Shown here piece by piece: positions 43,686 to 52,557 of a stretch of DNA of 64,000 nucleotides. The DNA comes from VRUE01 sp963796705 (GTDB lineage: Bacteria; Actinomycetota; Thermoleophilia; Solirubrobacterales; 70-9). Each line of letters begins with the position of its first letter. Positions within the stretch are counted from its first letter, which is position 1. The position numbers were made by a program, and so were the translations under genes. Location: contig CAWCMK010000004.1 in the NCBI GenBank assembly GCA_963796705.1, forward strand, positions 496,001-560,000, read 5' to 3'. The notes under the pieces are model-generated. The model made no database searches and was not told the origin of the DNA. It saw only the letters and a list, made by a program, of their open reading frames with translations.

Positions 43686-44246
43686 TTGCTGCTGAGCAGC
43701 GAGGAGGCGGCCGGATTGGAGACGCACGGCGAGGTCGACGCGGCGGTTCTGCTGCCGCTCTTCGGCTGGCCCCAGGAGCCCGGTTTGATCTTCACCGAGC
43801 GCCGGGCGGATCTGCGCCGGCACGCGGGCGAGATCTCCTTCCCCGGCGGGCGTCAGGACGAGGGCGATAGCGGGCCCGACGCGACCGCCCTGCGCGAGGC
43901 CGAGGAGGAGATCGGCCTCGACCCCGCCCTGGTCGACCTCGTCGGGGCGCTGCCGCCGACGCCGACCTTCGCGACCGGCTACCGCATCCACCCTTTTGTC
44001 GGCCTGATCCCAGCACCACAGAGGCTCAAGCTCGAGCCCAGCCCTGCCGAGGTCGAGACGGTGCTCGCCTTCAGCCTCAACGCGCTGGCCGCCGGCTACG
44101 CGATGCGCCGCCTCGTGCGGCGGGGCGTCGCCATCCACGTCCCCACCTACGAGGTCGAAGGCAGGCTCATCTGGGGGGCAACCGCGAGCATCCTCGGCGA
44201 GCTTCTCGAGCGCCTCGGCCGGGGACTCCGGCCGGGTTCCGGTTAG
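43686..44246 (+). CDS. Nudix hydrolase, CoA pyrophosphatase type
   Basis: 186 residues. The Nudix box reads GGRQDEGDSGPDATALREAEEEIGL with the REAEEEIG core that binds Mg. The preceding RRADLRRHAGEISFPGG is the extra motif of NudL-like CoA pyrophosphatases, which cleave CoA to phosphopantetheine and 3',5'-ADP. TTG start at 43686 is the best guess; an in-frame CTG lies upstream. The 3' end overlaps the convergent peroxiredoxin gene by 4 bases. Confidence 0.85.
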   Translation: MLLSSEEAAGLETHGEVDAAVLLPLFGWPQEPGLIFTERRADLRRHAGEISFPGGRQDEGDSGPDATALREAEEEIGLDPALVDLVGALPPTPTFATGYRIHPFVGLIPAPQRLKLEPSPAEVETVLAFSLNALAAGYAMRRLVRRGVAIHVPTYEVEGRLIWGATASILGELLERLGRGLRPGSG

Positions 44247-44914
44247 TTCGAGGCGGCGTCGGGCTGCGGCACGATCCGGATGTAGGGTCGCGGCTCCTGC
44301 CAACCGTCCGGGTAAATCTCCTTCGCTTCCTCGTTGGAGACCGAGCCAGCGATGATCACGTCGTCGCCCTGCTGCCACTGGGCGGGCGTGGCGACTTTAT
44401 GCTGCGCGGTCAGCTGCAGGGAGTCGATCACCCGAAGCACCTCGTCGAAGTTACGCCCGGTGGTCATCGGGTAGACGAGGATCAGTTTGACCTTCTTGTC
44501 TGGGCCGATGACAAAGACGTTGCGGACCGTCTGATTGTCGGCCGGAGTGCGATCGCCTGGATCACCCGAGACGTCGGCCGGCAGCATCCCGTAGAGCTTC
44601 GCGACGTTGAAGTCCGCGTCGCTGATGATCGGGTAATTGGGAGCGGCGCCCTGGGTCTCCTCGATGTCCTTTACCCACTCCTCGTGTTTGTCGAGCGGGT
44701 CGACGGAGAGGCCGATGATCTTCACGCCCCGCTTCGCGAACTCGGGCTCAATGCTCGCCATGTAACCGAGCTCGGTCGTGCAGACCGGGGTGAAGTCCTT
44801 GGGGTGCGAGAACAGGACGGCCCAGGAGTCGCCGATCCAGTCGTGGAACCTGATCGGCCCCTCGGTGGTCTCGGCCTCAAAATCGGGTGCTGTGTCACCA
44901 AGTTGCAATGCCAT
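44243..44914 (-). CDS. 1-Cys peroxiredoxin (Prx6-type)
   Basis: 223 residues; reduces hydrogen and alkyl peroxides. The peroxidatic cysteine is in FTPVCTTELGYMA (about residue 47) with the catalytic Arg in the C-terminal part; GDTAPDFEAETTEGPIRFHDW and FSHPKDFTPVC are typical. No resolving cysteine, hence the 1-Cys class. A strong ribosome site AAGGAG precedes ATG. Likely oxidative-stress gene; the msrA and OsmC genes lie within 6 kb. Confidence 0.93.
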   Translation of the reverse strand: MALQLGDTAPDFEAETTEGPIRFHDWIGDSWAVLFSHPKDFTPVCTTELGYMASIEPEFAKRGVKIIGLSVDPLDKHEEWVKDIEETQGAAPNYPIISDADFNVAKLYGMLPADVSGDPGDRTPADNQTVRNVFVIGPDKKVKLILVYPMTTGRNFDEVLRVIDSLQLTAQHKVATPAQWQQGDDVIIAGSVSNEEAKEIYPDGWQEPRPYIRIVPQPDAASN

Positions 44915-44987
44915 TGGACCGCTCCTTCAAAGATTTACCTGAATTCCTATCGGAGTTTAGACATATTGGGAGGTCGGGTGAAGGCCC
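44915..44987 (-). promoter_or_regulatory. AT-rich leader of the peroxiredoxin gene
   Basis: The 73 bases between the peroxiredoxin ATG and the stop of the next gene are far more AT-rich than the flanks (for example CCAATATGTCTAAACTC and ATAGGAATTCAGG on the minus strand) and include the ribosome site. This should hold the promoter and any peroxide-responsive operator, but I could not define boxes with confidence. Confidence 0.4.
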
Positions 44988-45482
44988 CTAACCGCTGGGG
45001 AACAGGCCCAGCGTCGCGCCGAGCATCGCTTCGACCCAGGCCGACGGTCGGGCCGGATCCGCCTCAACGACGGCCATCGGTATGCGCCAGCGCTCGCCCG
45101 CGGCCCGCACCGTCGCCGCTCCGGCCGCCAGGAGAGAGACCTCAACGCTTCCGGTCGCCTCATAAAGGAATGCGCGGACCGGTGTTTCGACCAGCCGCTC
45201 GAGCAATCGCCCGAGACTCTCGCCATGAATCGCCGCCAGCTCACCCCGCTCTCCCTCGGCCGAGCCCAGCAGCCAGAACACCGCCGCCACGTCTCCTACG
45301 AGGTCGAGCACGGTCCCGAGTCGCTGCGGGTCAGCGAGGGCAGCCTCGATCCCGGCGGCCTCGATCGCCGCCAGACCCCGCTCCTCGCGGCTCGTCCCTC
45401 GCACCACCCAGCCCTCGGCCACCAGACGCCCCGCGAGCTCGCGCCCGCGACAACCGCAGCCGACGATCAGCGCTCGTGCCAC
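44988..45482 (-). CDS. Rossmann-fold NAD(P)-binding protein
   Basis: 164 residues. N-terminal strand and loop ALIVGCGCRGRELAGRLVAEG form a dinucleotide-binding motif (GxGxxG variant), and TSREERGL follows as in extended SDR/epimerase relatives. The middle LVGDVAAVFWLLG and the end PSAWVEAMLGATLGLFPSG complete a short Rossmann domain without an obvious Tyr-Lys catalytic pair. It is shorter than full epimerases. Possibly a reductase-like protein of the YeeZ group. Upstream gene begins 17 bases away. Confidence 0.65.
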   Translation of the reverse strand: MARALIVGCGCRGRELAGRLVAEGWVVRGTSREERGLAAIEAAGIEAALADPQRLGTVLDLVGDVAAVFWLLGSAEGERGELAAIHGESLGRLLERLVETPVRAFLYEATGSVEVSLLAAGAATVRAAGERWRIPMAVVEADPARPSAWVEAMLGATLGLFPSG

Positions 45483-45498
45483 GGCCGATCAGCGAGGC

Positions 45499-45822
45499 CT
45501 AGGAGCCACGAAACGAGTCGCCCCAACGCAGCCCCTCCAGCTCCTCGGCTGCAACTTCATTGCGCAGCTGGTGCTCGTTGAGCTCGGGGGCGCCGCGTCG
45601 ACGGCGCATCTCGTTCTGCGCCTCGACCATCTGGCGCACGTCGTCGATCTCGTTCTGCACCTCAAGCTCAGGTGAGCGCGTCGGGAACCAGTCGACCAGC
45701 TCGGCATCGCTGGTCGGGTAGTAGTGGCCGAGGACGGCGAGCACCCCGACCAGGAAGACAACGATTGCAACGGTTCCCAGGACGAAGACCACGTGCCTAG
45801 GATATTCGCGCTCCGCCAACAT
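45499..45822 (-). CDS. single-pass membrane protein
   Basis: 107 residues: short cytoplasmic start, one helix HVVFVLGTVAIVVFLVGVLAVLG, then a charged domain (PTRSPELEVQNEIDDVRQMVEAQNEMRRRRG) likely to be a coiled coil. Function unknown. Divergent from the thiolase gene with 25 bases between the starts, so the promoter regions overlap. Confidence 0.6.
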   Translation of the reverse strand: MLAEREYPRHVVFVLGTVAIVVFLVGVLAVLGHYYPTSDAELVDWFPTRSPELEVQNEIDDVRQMVEAQNEMRRRRGAPELNEHQLRNEVAAEELEGLRWGDSFRGS

Positions 45823-45847
45823 TCCTAGCCCTGTTTAATCCGCGAGC

Positions 45848-47050
45848 GTGACAGAGGCCTATGTGATCGAGGCGCTGAGGACGCCGATCGGCTCGTTCCG
45901 CGGCGCCCTCTCCGGCGTCCGCCCCGACGATATGGCGGCGCACACGATCGGCGCCGTGGTCGAGCGCAGCGGTGTCGACCCGGAGCGGGTCACGGACGTC
46001 TACTTCGGCGCCGCCAACCAAGCCGGCGAGGACAACCGCGATGTGGCGCGGATGGCGGCACTGCTTGCCGGACTTCCCAACAGCGTTCCTGGAGCCACCG
46101 TCAACCGGCTCTGCGCCTCCGGCCTGGAGGCGGTCAACTGCGCCGCCCGGGCGGTCAAGCTCGGTGAGGGCGATTTCTACCTGGCGGGCGGCGTCGAGTC
46201 GATGAGCCGTGCGCCCTGGGTGGTCGGCAAGCCCGAGCAGGGTCTGGCCCGGGGGCCTCAGATGATGCAGGACACCGCCCTGGGCTGGCGCTTTGTGAAC
46301 CCGCGCATGAGCGGGATCGGAGTCTCCACGGAGTCGATGGGCGAGACCGGCGAGAACGTCGCCGAACGCTACGCGGTCAGCCGCGAGGATCAGGACGGCT
46401 TCGGTCTGCGCAGCCATCAGCGCGCAGTCGCCGCCGCCGAGCAGGGCCGTTTCGCCGAGGAGATCGTGCCGATCGAGGCCCCCCGCGGCCGCGAGAAGGC
46501 CATCGTCAAGGCCGACGAGGGGCCCCGAGCGGATGCCTCGCTGGAGACGATGGCGAAACTGCGGCCGGCCTTCAGGGAGGGCGGTACGGTCACCGCCGGC
46601 AATGCCTCGACCCTCAACGACGGCGCCGCCTGCACCCTGGTTGCCTCAGAGGCGGGCGCCGAGCAGCTCGGCACCGAGCCGCTGGCACGGGTCCTCGCCT
46701 TTGGCGTCGCCGGCGTCGACCCGGCCTACATGGGGATCGGGCCAGCGCTGGCGATTCCGCGCGCACTTCATGCCGCCGGCATCTCTCTCGATGAGGTCGA
46801 CCTGATCGAGCTAAACGAGGCGTTTGCCTCCCAGGTGCTCGCTTGCGTCCGCGAGCTCGGCATCGATGAAGAGCGGCTCAACGTCAACGGCGGCGCGATT
46901 GCCCTCGGCCACCCGCTGGGTTGCACCGGCGCCCGCCTGACGACCACCCTCCTGCGCGAGCTTCGTCGCCGCGGCGGCCGCTACGGCGTCGCGACGATGT
47001 GCGTCGGCGTCGGTCAGGGATTGGCCACCGTGTTTGAAGCAGTTCGGTAA
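45848..47050 (+). CDS. acetyl-CoA acyltransferase (thiolase)
   Basis: 400 residues; cleaves 3-ketoacyl-CoA with CoA to acetyl-CoA and a shortened acyl-CoA, or runs in reverse. Active-site residues: nucleophile Cys in TVNRLCASGLEAV (about residue 90), His in GGAIALGHPLGCTGARL (about 355) and second Cys in ATMCVGVGQG (about 385). Overall size and motifs match PcaF/PaaJ-type degradative thiolases. GTG start. With the acyl-CoA dehydrogenase, hydratase and hydroxyacyl-CoA dehydrogenase at 48.8-52 kb it could complete beta-oxidation. Confidence 0.94.
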   Translation: MTEAYVIEALRTPIGSFRGALSGVRPDDMAAHTIGAVVERSGVDPERVTDVYFGAANQAGEDNRDVARMAALLAGLPNSVPGATVNRLCASGLEAVNCAARAVKLGEGDFYLAGGVESMSRAPWVVGKPEQGLARGPQMMQDTALGWRFVNPRMSGIGVSTESMGETGENVAERYAVSREDQDGFGLRSHQRAVAAAEQGRFAEEIVPIEAPRGREKAIVKADEGPRADASLETMAKLRPAFREGGTVTAGNASTLNDGAACTLVASEAGAEQLGTEPLARVLAFGVAGVDPAYMGIGPALAIPRALHAAGISLDEVDLIELNEAFASQVLACVRELGIDEERLNVNGGAIALGHPLGCTGARLTTTLLRELRRRGGRYGVATMCVGVGQGLATVFEAVR

Positions 47051-47061
47051 CTTCCTTGACG

Positions 47062-47934
47062 ATGCAGCGCCGCCTCAGGTCGCACCTCACGTTCGCCAAT
47101 ATCACCTCGGCGACCGCCCTGTTCCTGGTCCTCGCCGGGGGCACGGCGGTGGCCACCGGCCATCTCGGAACCAACGTCATCAGAAGCCGAAACATAGTTC
47201 CGGGCGCGGTGCACACCAGCGACCTCGCCGACCACAGCGTCACCAACGCCAAGCTGGCCTCGGGCGCCGTCGGCAGCAATAGCATCGCCGCCGGGGCCGT
47301 CGGGATGAGCCAGCTCGCGGCCGGCAGCGTCGGTGCGGCTCAGCTGGCGCCGGGGAGCGTCGGGTCTGACCAGCTCGGCGAAGGCGCGGTGACGAGTGGC
47401 AAGATCGCCGACAACTCCGTCAGCGCCGCCAAGATCCCCAACGCTGCCAACGGCAGCGATGAAGTCAACGCCGAGTTCCTGGACGGCATTCCATCTGCGG
47501 ACCTGCAACTTGGTGACGGTGCGAACCAGGTCCTTCAGGCCGCCCCACTGAGTTTTGGCGAAGAATCCTCGGAACTGGTCATCGCCAGCGGCATCATCTC
47601 GCTCGCCTGCTCTGCGACGCCCACACTGAACTTCAAAGACTTCGCCGGCGACTCCTTCGAAACCGATGCCTGGGAACCGTCCCACCTGACGATCCCCGAC
47701 GGCGGCTCGCACAGTTTCTCGCTGCCGACCGACGGCATGGCGCAGATCGAGATCTTCGGTGCGGGCGGGGATCTGATCGTCACCAGCAGCTACGTCAACG
47801 TCAGCGACTCGAGCTGCACGATGGTCGCCAACGCGATTTCCAACTTCTCCGCAATCCTCGGCACCACGGCGGGCGAATCCTCCCGGCGCAGCGCGGCTCA
47901 GCGGGCCCAAAGGCAACTCCGCGGTTCGGGCTGA
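47062..47934 (+). CDS. exported protein with KNSV-like repeats (copy 3)
   Basis: 290 residues, ATG 47062 (TTG 47056 possible). The N-terminal SHLTFANITSATALFLVLAGGTA matches the LTYAN signal anchor of copies at 33164 and 34379. Residues 45-135 are tandem units (HTSDLADHSV, TNAKLASGAV, GSNSIAAGAV, GMSQLAAGSV, GAAQLAPGSV), more regular than in the other copies. The C-terminal head of about 140 residues has two cysteines and differs from both. Probably a surface stalk protein; function unknown. Not operonic with the thiolase, though only 11 bases away. Confidence 0.75.
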   Translation: MQRRLRSHLTFANITSATALFLVLAGGTAVATGHLGTNVIRSRNIVPGAVHTSDLADHSVTNAKLASGAVGSNSIAAGAVGMSQLAAGSVGAAQLAPGSVGSDQLGEGAVTSGKIADNSVSAAKIPNAANGSDEVNAEFLDGIPSADLQLGDGANQVLQAAPLSFGEESSELVIASGIISLACSATPTLNFKDFAGDSFETDAWEPSHLTIPDGGSHSFSLPTDGMAQIEIFGAGGDLIVTSSYVNVSDSSCTMVANAISNFSAILGTTAGESSRRSAAQRAQRQLRGSG

Positions 47935-48009
47935 GGGCCGGCGGCGCGGCCCCGGCCAGCTCAGTTGAGGGACGAGTCCGACGCTAATCTCGGGTAGCCT
48001 CGCCGCGCG

Positions 48010-48801
48010 ATGTCGAGCGACTTCAGAGAGCTGGCAAGCGTGGACGGAAGCATCTCCCCCACCGCCAACGCCACGATCCCGCTCCGCGACGACGGCCTCT
48101 ACCGGGGCGACGGCGCCTTTGAGGTGATCCGAATCTACTCGGGGCGCCTGTTCGCGGCCGAGGACCACATCGACCGGCTCGGCCGCTCCGCCGCGGCCAT
48201 CGAGCTGGAGTTCGATCGCCTTGAACTGCAGGCCGAGATCGCCGCGCTGATCGGGGAGTTCGGCGACCACGATGGCCAGCTGCGGTTGATCGTCACCCGC
48301 GGCGGTCGACGAATCGCCGTCACCGAGCCACTTCCCCCCCACGACGGCACGGTGAGCGTCGCCACCGTCACCTACTCCCCGAGCGCCATCCTCGACGGCG
48401 TCAAGTCACTTTCCTATGCGGCCAACATGCAGGCGACGCGGCTCGCCAAAGGCAGGGGCGCCGAGGAGGCCGTCCTGGTCCGGCCCGACGGGACCGTGCT
48501 CGAGCCCCCGACCTCATCGATCTTCTGGGTCTCGCCCGAGGGCGGGCTGCGGACCACGGCGCTCAGCGCCGGCGTGCTGGAGTCGATCACCCGCGATCGG
48601 CTCGTCAAGGCGCTCAAGGTGGAAGAGGGTTCGTGGCCCGTGGATGACCTGCGCGCCGCGCACGAGGCGTTCCTCGCATCGACCACGCGCGAGATCCAGG
48701 CTGTCTCGGAGATCGACGGCAGAAGCCTTCCCGAGATGCCCGGGGGCCGAACGCGCGAGGCCCAGGCGGCCTTTGCCGAGGTCCTGGGGCGCGAGCTTTG
48801 A
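48010..48801 (+). CDS. aminotransferase class IV
   Basis: 263 residues, PLP-dependent fold-type IV: PLRDDGLYRGDGAFEVIRIYSGRLF near the start, RLIVTRGGRR, and the PLP lysine in DGVKSLSYAANM (about residue 138), followed by GAEEAVLVRPDGTVLEPPTSSIFW. The family includes branched-chain amino acid aminotransferases, D-amino-acid aminotransferases and 4-amino-4-deoxychorismate lyase; the sequence does not decide among them. It precedes the acyl-CoA dehydrogenase gene by 35 bases. Confidence 0.88.
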   Translation: MSSDFRELASVDGSISPTANATIPLRDDGLYRGDGAFEVIRIYSGRLFAAEDHIDRLGRSAAAIELEFDRLELQAEIAALIGEFGDHDGQLRLIVTRGGRRIAVTEPLPPHDGTVSVATVTYSPSAILDGVKSLSYAANMQATRLAKGRGAEEAVLVRPDGTVLEPPTSSIFWVSPEGGLRTTALSAGVLESITRDRLVKALKVEEGSWPVDDLRAAHEAFLASTTREIQAVSEIDGRSLPEMPGGRTREAQAAFAEVLGREL

Positions 48802-48836
48802 AGCGTTGAACACAGAACCGAGAAAGCAGGGCTGAC

Positions 48837-49997
48837 ATGGACTTCCAGTTGAGCGATGAGCAGAGTCTGATCTCAGAGGCGGCGCGTGAATTCGCCGACC
48901 GGGAGATCACCCCCCGCGTCAGGGAGAACGACCGCGCTGCGCGCTTTGATCGCGAGCTGGCGCACAAGCTGGGCGAGGTCGGCTACCTGGGGGCGCCTGT
49001 TGCCGAGCAGTACGGCGGCCGCGGCCTCGACTACATCGGCTACGGACTGATCGTCGAACAGGTGGGCCGCGCCGACTCCTCGGCCCGCACCGTTGTCTCG
49101 GTCCAGACCTCACTGGTCGCCGGCTCGATCGAGAGGTGGGGTACCGAGGAGCAGAGGCTGGCCTGGTTGCCAAGGCTGTGCTCGGGGGAAAGCCTCGGCT
49201 GCTTCGGGTTGACCGAGCCCGACACCGGGTCCGATGCGGCGAACCTGCGGACCCGGGCGACCAGGACCGACGGCGGCTGGTCGATCAGCGGGCAGAAGAT
49301 GTGGATCAGCCTCGGCAACTACTCCGACGTGGCCCTGATCTTTGCCCAGACCGACCCTCAGAAGAAGCACAAGGGACTCGCCTGCTTCCTTGTGCCGACC
49401 GCCAGCGAGGGCTTCACCACACAGGAGATCCACGGCAAGCTCGGATTGCGCTCCTCCGACACGGCCGAAATCTCCCTGGACGGGGTCGAGGTCGGAGAGG
49501 ACGCGATGCTCGGCGAGATCGGAGACGGCTTCAAGGTCGCGATGAGCGCCCTCGACAACGGCCGCTACAGCGTCGCGGCCGGGTGCGTGGGTATCTGCGA
49601 AGGCTGCGTCGAAGCCTCGGTCGCCTACGCCAAGGAGCGCCAGCAGTTTGGCGTCCCGCTCGCCCGTTTCCAGTTGGTGCAGGAGATGATCGCCGACATG
49701 ATCCTGAGGCGCGACGCGGCACGGATGCTCGTCTACCGGGCCGGGGCGCTGAAGGACGAAGGCAGACCGAACACGACGGAGACCTCACTCGCGAAGCTCT
49801 ACGCGACCGAGTCCGCGGTCGAGTGCGCGAATCTGGCGATCCAGGTGCACGGCGGCGCCGGCTACGTCGACGACTATCCGGTCGAGCGCTACCTGCGCGA
49901 TGCCCGGGTCACGACCCTCTACGAGGGCACCTCGCAGATCCAGAAACTGATCATCGGTCGTGCTGCAACCGGGATCAACGCGATGACCCCCCTGTAG
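48837..49997 (+). CDS. acyl-CoA dehydrogenase
   Basis: 386 residues; FAD enzyme that introduces the 2,3 double bond in acyl-CoA. Family signatures: CFGLTEPDTGSDAANLRTRA (FAD contact), ISLGNYSDVALIFAQTD, AKERQQFGVPLARFQLVQ and GAGYVDDYPVERYLRDARVTTLYEGTSQIQ. The catalytic Glu is in YEGTSQIQ (about residue 362). It resembles short-chain or butyryl-CoA dehydrogenases. First gene of a tight operon with the hydratase (50000) and hydroxyacyl-CoA dehydrogenase (50767). Confidence 0.95.
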   Translation: MDFQLSDEQSLISEAAREFADREITPRVRENDRAARFDRELAHKLGEVGYLGAPVAEQYGGRGLDYIGYGLIVEQVGRADSSARTVVSVQTSLVAGSIERWGTEEQRLAWLPRLCSGESLGCFGLTEPDTGSDAANLRTRATRTDGGWSISGQKMWISLGNYSDVALIFAQTDPQKKHKGLACFLVPTASEGFTTQEIHGKLGLRSSDTAEISLDGVEVGEDAMLGEIGDGFKVAMSALDNGRYSVAAGCVGICEGCVEASVAYAKERQQFGVPLARFQLVQEMIADMILRRDAARMLVYRAGALKDEGRPNTTETSLAKLYATESAVECANLAIQVHGGAGYVDDYPVERYLRDARVTTLYEGTSQIQKLIIGRAATGINAMTPL

Positions 49998-49999
49998 GG

Positions 50000-50770
50000 A
50001 TGGGCGGGCTGCTCGAGACCTCGATCGACGGCAGCGTCGCGTTGCTGCGCCTCAACCGGCCAAAGGCGCGCAACGCGCTCTCGCCGGAGCTTATGGATGA
50101 GCTGGCCGACGCACTGGAGCGACTCGACCCCGACCCGGGCCTGCGGTGCTTTGTCCTCGCCGGCTCCGAGAAGGTGTTCGCGGCCGGCGCCGATATCGGG
50201 GCGATGAGCGAGCGCAGCTTCCCCGAAGCTCTCTATCACCCCGCGGCCGGCTTTTGGAAGCGATTGGCGATGATCCGGACACCGATGATCGCCGCCGTCT
50301 CCGGCTGGGCTCTGGGAGGCGGCTGCGAGCTGGCGCTCGCCTGCGACATGGTCGTCGCCTCAGAGACCGCCGTGTTCGGCCAGCCGGAGATCAATCTCGG
50401 GATCATCCCTGGCGGCGGCGGCACTCAGCGGCTGACCCGGATGCTCGGCCGGCAGCGGGCGATGGAGTTGGTCCTCACCGGCCGTCGCGTCGATGCCGCC
50501 GAGGCGCGCGAGCTGGGCTTCGTAAACCGCGTCGTGGAGGGAGAGGGCTGGCTCGAGGCGGCGCTCGAGCTGGCCCGGGAGGTCGCCGCGCAGCCGCCGA
50601 TCGCCGCACGACTCGCCAAGCAGGCGGTGATCGCCGCCGAAGAAACGACGCTTGGCGCCGGCCTTGAGCAGGAGCGCCGCCTCTACGAGCTGGCGATGGC
50701 GACCGAGGACCGAGTCGAGGGGATGAAGGCCTTCCTCGAGAAGCGCAGGCCGAGGTTCGAGGGCAGGTGA
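50000..50770 (+). CDS. enoyl-CoA hydratase
   Basis: 256 residues from ATG 50000, 2 bases after the previous stop. Crotonase fold: LRLNRPKARNALSPELMDEL, AAGADIGAMSER, SGWALGGGCELALACD (oxyanion loop and first catalytic Glu region), GQPEINLGIIPGGGGTQRL with the second catalytic Glu. Hydrates 2-enoyl-CoA to 3-hydroxyacyl-CoA. Its stop overlaps the GTG of the next gene, so co-translated. Confidence 0.95.
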   Translation: MGGLLETSIDGSVALLRLNRPKARNALSPELMDELADALERLDPDPGLRCFVLAGSEKVFAAGADIGAMSERSFPEALYHPAAGFWKRLAMIRTPMIAAVSGWALGGGCELALACDMVVASETAVFGQPEINLGIIPGGGGTQRLTRMLGRQRAMELVLTGRRVDAAEARELGFVNRVVEGEGWLEAALELAREVAAQPPIAARLAKQAVIAAEETTLGAGLEQERRLYELAMATEDRVEGMKAFLEKRRPRFEGR

Positions 50771-51975
50771 CGGTCGCGCTGGTCGGTGTCGTCGGCGCCG
50801 GCACAATGGGCTCGGGCATCGCCCAGCTGGCCTGCCTGGGAGGCTATGAGACACTGCTTCACGACCCCCTCCCGACGGCGCTGGAAGCGGGTGCGGAACG
50901 GGTCATCGAGTCGCTTGGCAAAGGTGCGAAGCGAGGGCTCTGGAGCGCCGAGGAGGCCGAGGCTGCAGCCGGCCGGCTGCGGGCCGTCGCCGAGCTTTCC
51001 GGACTCGCTGGTTGCGATCTCGTGGTCGAGGCGGCCCCCGAGGATCTCGCGCTCAAGCGACGGCTCTTCGCCGAGCTGGCTGAAACCTGCGGCCCGGAGG
51101 CGATCCTCGCCAGCAATACCTCCTCGCTCCCGGTGGGCGAGATCGGCGCCGAAACGCGGGCCGCCGAGCGGGTGGTCGGGATGCACTTCTTCAACCCCCC
51201 GGCGCTGATGAAGCTCCTCGAGGTGGTCGCGACCGCCGACTCCTCGACGCGGGCGCTGGAGGAAGCCAGCCGGGTGGGCCGCCGGATGGGGCGCACGCCG
51301 ATCCGCGCCAAGGACAGCCCGGGGTTCATCGCCAACCGCCTCGCGCGCCCCTACTCGCTGGAGTCGCTGCGGATACTTTCCCAGGGGGTCGCCGACGCCG
51401 CGACGATCGACCGCGCCCTGCGCCTCGGCGGCGGCTTCAAGATGGGGCCCTTCGAGCTGATCGACCTGATCGGACTGGACGTCAACCTGAGCGTCGCGCG
51501 CTCTTTCTACGCACAGGGCGGTGAGCCCCAGCGCTGGCGGCCAAGTGAGGTCCAGGCGCGGATGGTCGATGAGGGCCTCCTCGGCCGCAAGAGCGGGCGC
51601 GGTTTTTACTCCTACGGCGAGGGTCCCCACCGCGAGGAGGATCCCGACCTCGAGATCGTGGCGCCGACCCTCGACGGGGGCCAGCTGGCAAGGATCGACC
51701 CCTCGGCGCCGCTGATAGTCCCCCGAATCATCGCCCAGATCGCCAACGAGACGGCCTTCGCGCTGCAGGAGCGGGTCGGCTCATCCGAGGACATGGAAAC
51801 GGCGATGAAGCTCGGCTTCAACTGGCCGCTCGGGCCGCTCGGATTCACCGATTTGATTGGCGCCGGACCGGCTGTCGAGCTGCTCGAAGCGCTGCGGGCC
51901 GAGCACGGCGAGGCCTACAGGCCGGCTCCCCGATTGCTTGCCGCGGCTGGCTCGGGGCCGAGCCGCCGAGCATAG
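50767..51975 (+). CDS. 3-hydroxyacyl-CoA dehydrogenase
   Basis: 402 residues; oxidises 3-hydroxyacyl-CoA with NAD+. The NAD-binding motif is VGVVGAGTMGSGIAQLA. The catalytic His is in VVGMHFFNPPALMKLLEVV (about residue 140), with the Glu partner in the same segment. The C-terminal 3HCDH domains follow (KDSPGFIANRLARPYSLESLR; a repeated half at about 320-385). GTG start overlapping the hydratase stop (GTGA). Completes the core of beta-oxidation with neighbouring genes. Confidence 0.94.
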   Translation: MTVALVGVVGAGTMGSGIAQLACLGGYETLLHDPLPTALEAGAERVIESLGKGAKRGLWSAEEAEAAAGRLRAVAELSGLAGCDLVVEAAPEDLALKRRLFAELAETCGPEAILASNTSSLPVGEIGAETRAAERVVGMHFFNPPALMKLLEVVATADSSTRALEEASRVGRRMGRTPIRAKDSPGFIANRLARPYSLESLRILSQGVADAATIDRALRLGGGFKMGPFELIDLIGLDVNLSVARSFYAQGGEPQRWRPSEVQARMVDEGLLGRKSGRGFYSYGEGPHREEDPDLEIVAPTLDGGQLARIDPSAPLIVPRIIAQIANETAFALQERVGSSEDMETAMKLGFNWPLGPLGFTDLIGAGPAVELLEALRAEHGEAYRPAPRLLAAAGSGPSRRA

Positions 51976-51977
51976 AC

Positions 51978-52466
51978 TTGGTGCAGATGGCCGGCAAAGA
52001 GGCAGGCGAGTCGATCACCGCGGAGGGGCTGAGGGCGCTGCACGCCGAGCTTGAGGATCTTGAAGGACCGCGCAGAAAGGCGCTCGCCGCGCGCATCAAG
52101 GTCGCCCGCGAGGAAGGCGACCTGAAGGAGAATGCCGAGTACCACACCGCCAAAGAGGATCAGGCCCATCTCGAGACGAGGATCAAGCGTCTGCGCGAGA
52201 GGCTGCAAAAAGCGGTTGTCGTCGAGGTCGACGCGGACGGTGACCATTTCACCTTCGGCCGTACGGCCGAGGTGTTCGACGAGACCAGCGGCAAGGTCAA
52301 CACCTGGACCCTCGTCGGCTCGACCGAGGCCAACCTGGCCGAGGGCAGGCTCTCGGCCGAGTCGCCGATCGGCGTCGCGCTGCGCGACGCCAAGCTGGGC
52401 GAGCCGGTCGAGGTGCGGACACCAAAAGGAGCTCGCAAATTCGTCGTCAAAAAGCTCCTCGTCTAG
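51978..52466 (+). CDS. greA: transcription elongation factor GreA
   Basis: 162 residues; rescues backtracked RNA polymerase. The acidic tip of the coiled coil is VAREEGDLKENAEYHTAKEDQ (about residues 42-62), carrying the Asp and Glu that place Mg in the active centre. The C-terminal domain HFTFGRTAEVFDETSGKVNTW and PIGVALRDAKLGEPVEV are typical. TTG start at 51978, with ATG 51987 as the alternative. It follows the hydroxyacyl-CoA dehydrogenase by 2 bases. Confidence 0.93.
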   Translation: MVQMAGKEAGESITAEGLRALHAELEDLEGPRRKALAARIKVAREEGDLKENAEYHTAKEDQAHLETRIKRLRERLQKAVVVEVDADGDHFTFGRTAEVFDETSGKVNTWTLVGSTEANLAEGRLSAESPIGVALRDAKLGEPVEVRTPKGARKFVVKKLLV

Positions 52467-52499
52467 CGGTGAGCTGACCTCGCCGAGGCTCGCCATGCT

Positions 52500-52527
52500 G
52501 GCGAGCGGCGCAACGTTCGCGCTCGCC
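52500..52527. terminator. hairpin between convergent greA and trxB
   Basis: GGCGAGCG at 52500-52507 pairs perfectly with CGCTCGCC at 52520-52527 (8-bp stem, 12-base loop). It lies in the 91-base gap between two convergent genes, a normal place for a bidirectional terminator. No T run follows on either strand. Confidence 0.4.
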
Positions 52528-52557
52528 GCTGAATCGCGGGCTGACTCCCGGCCGGGT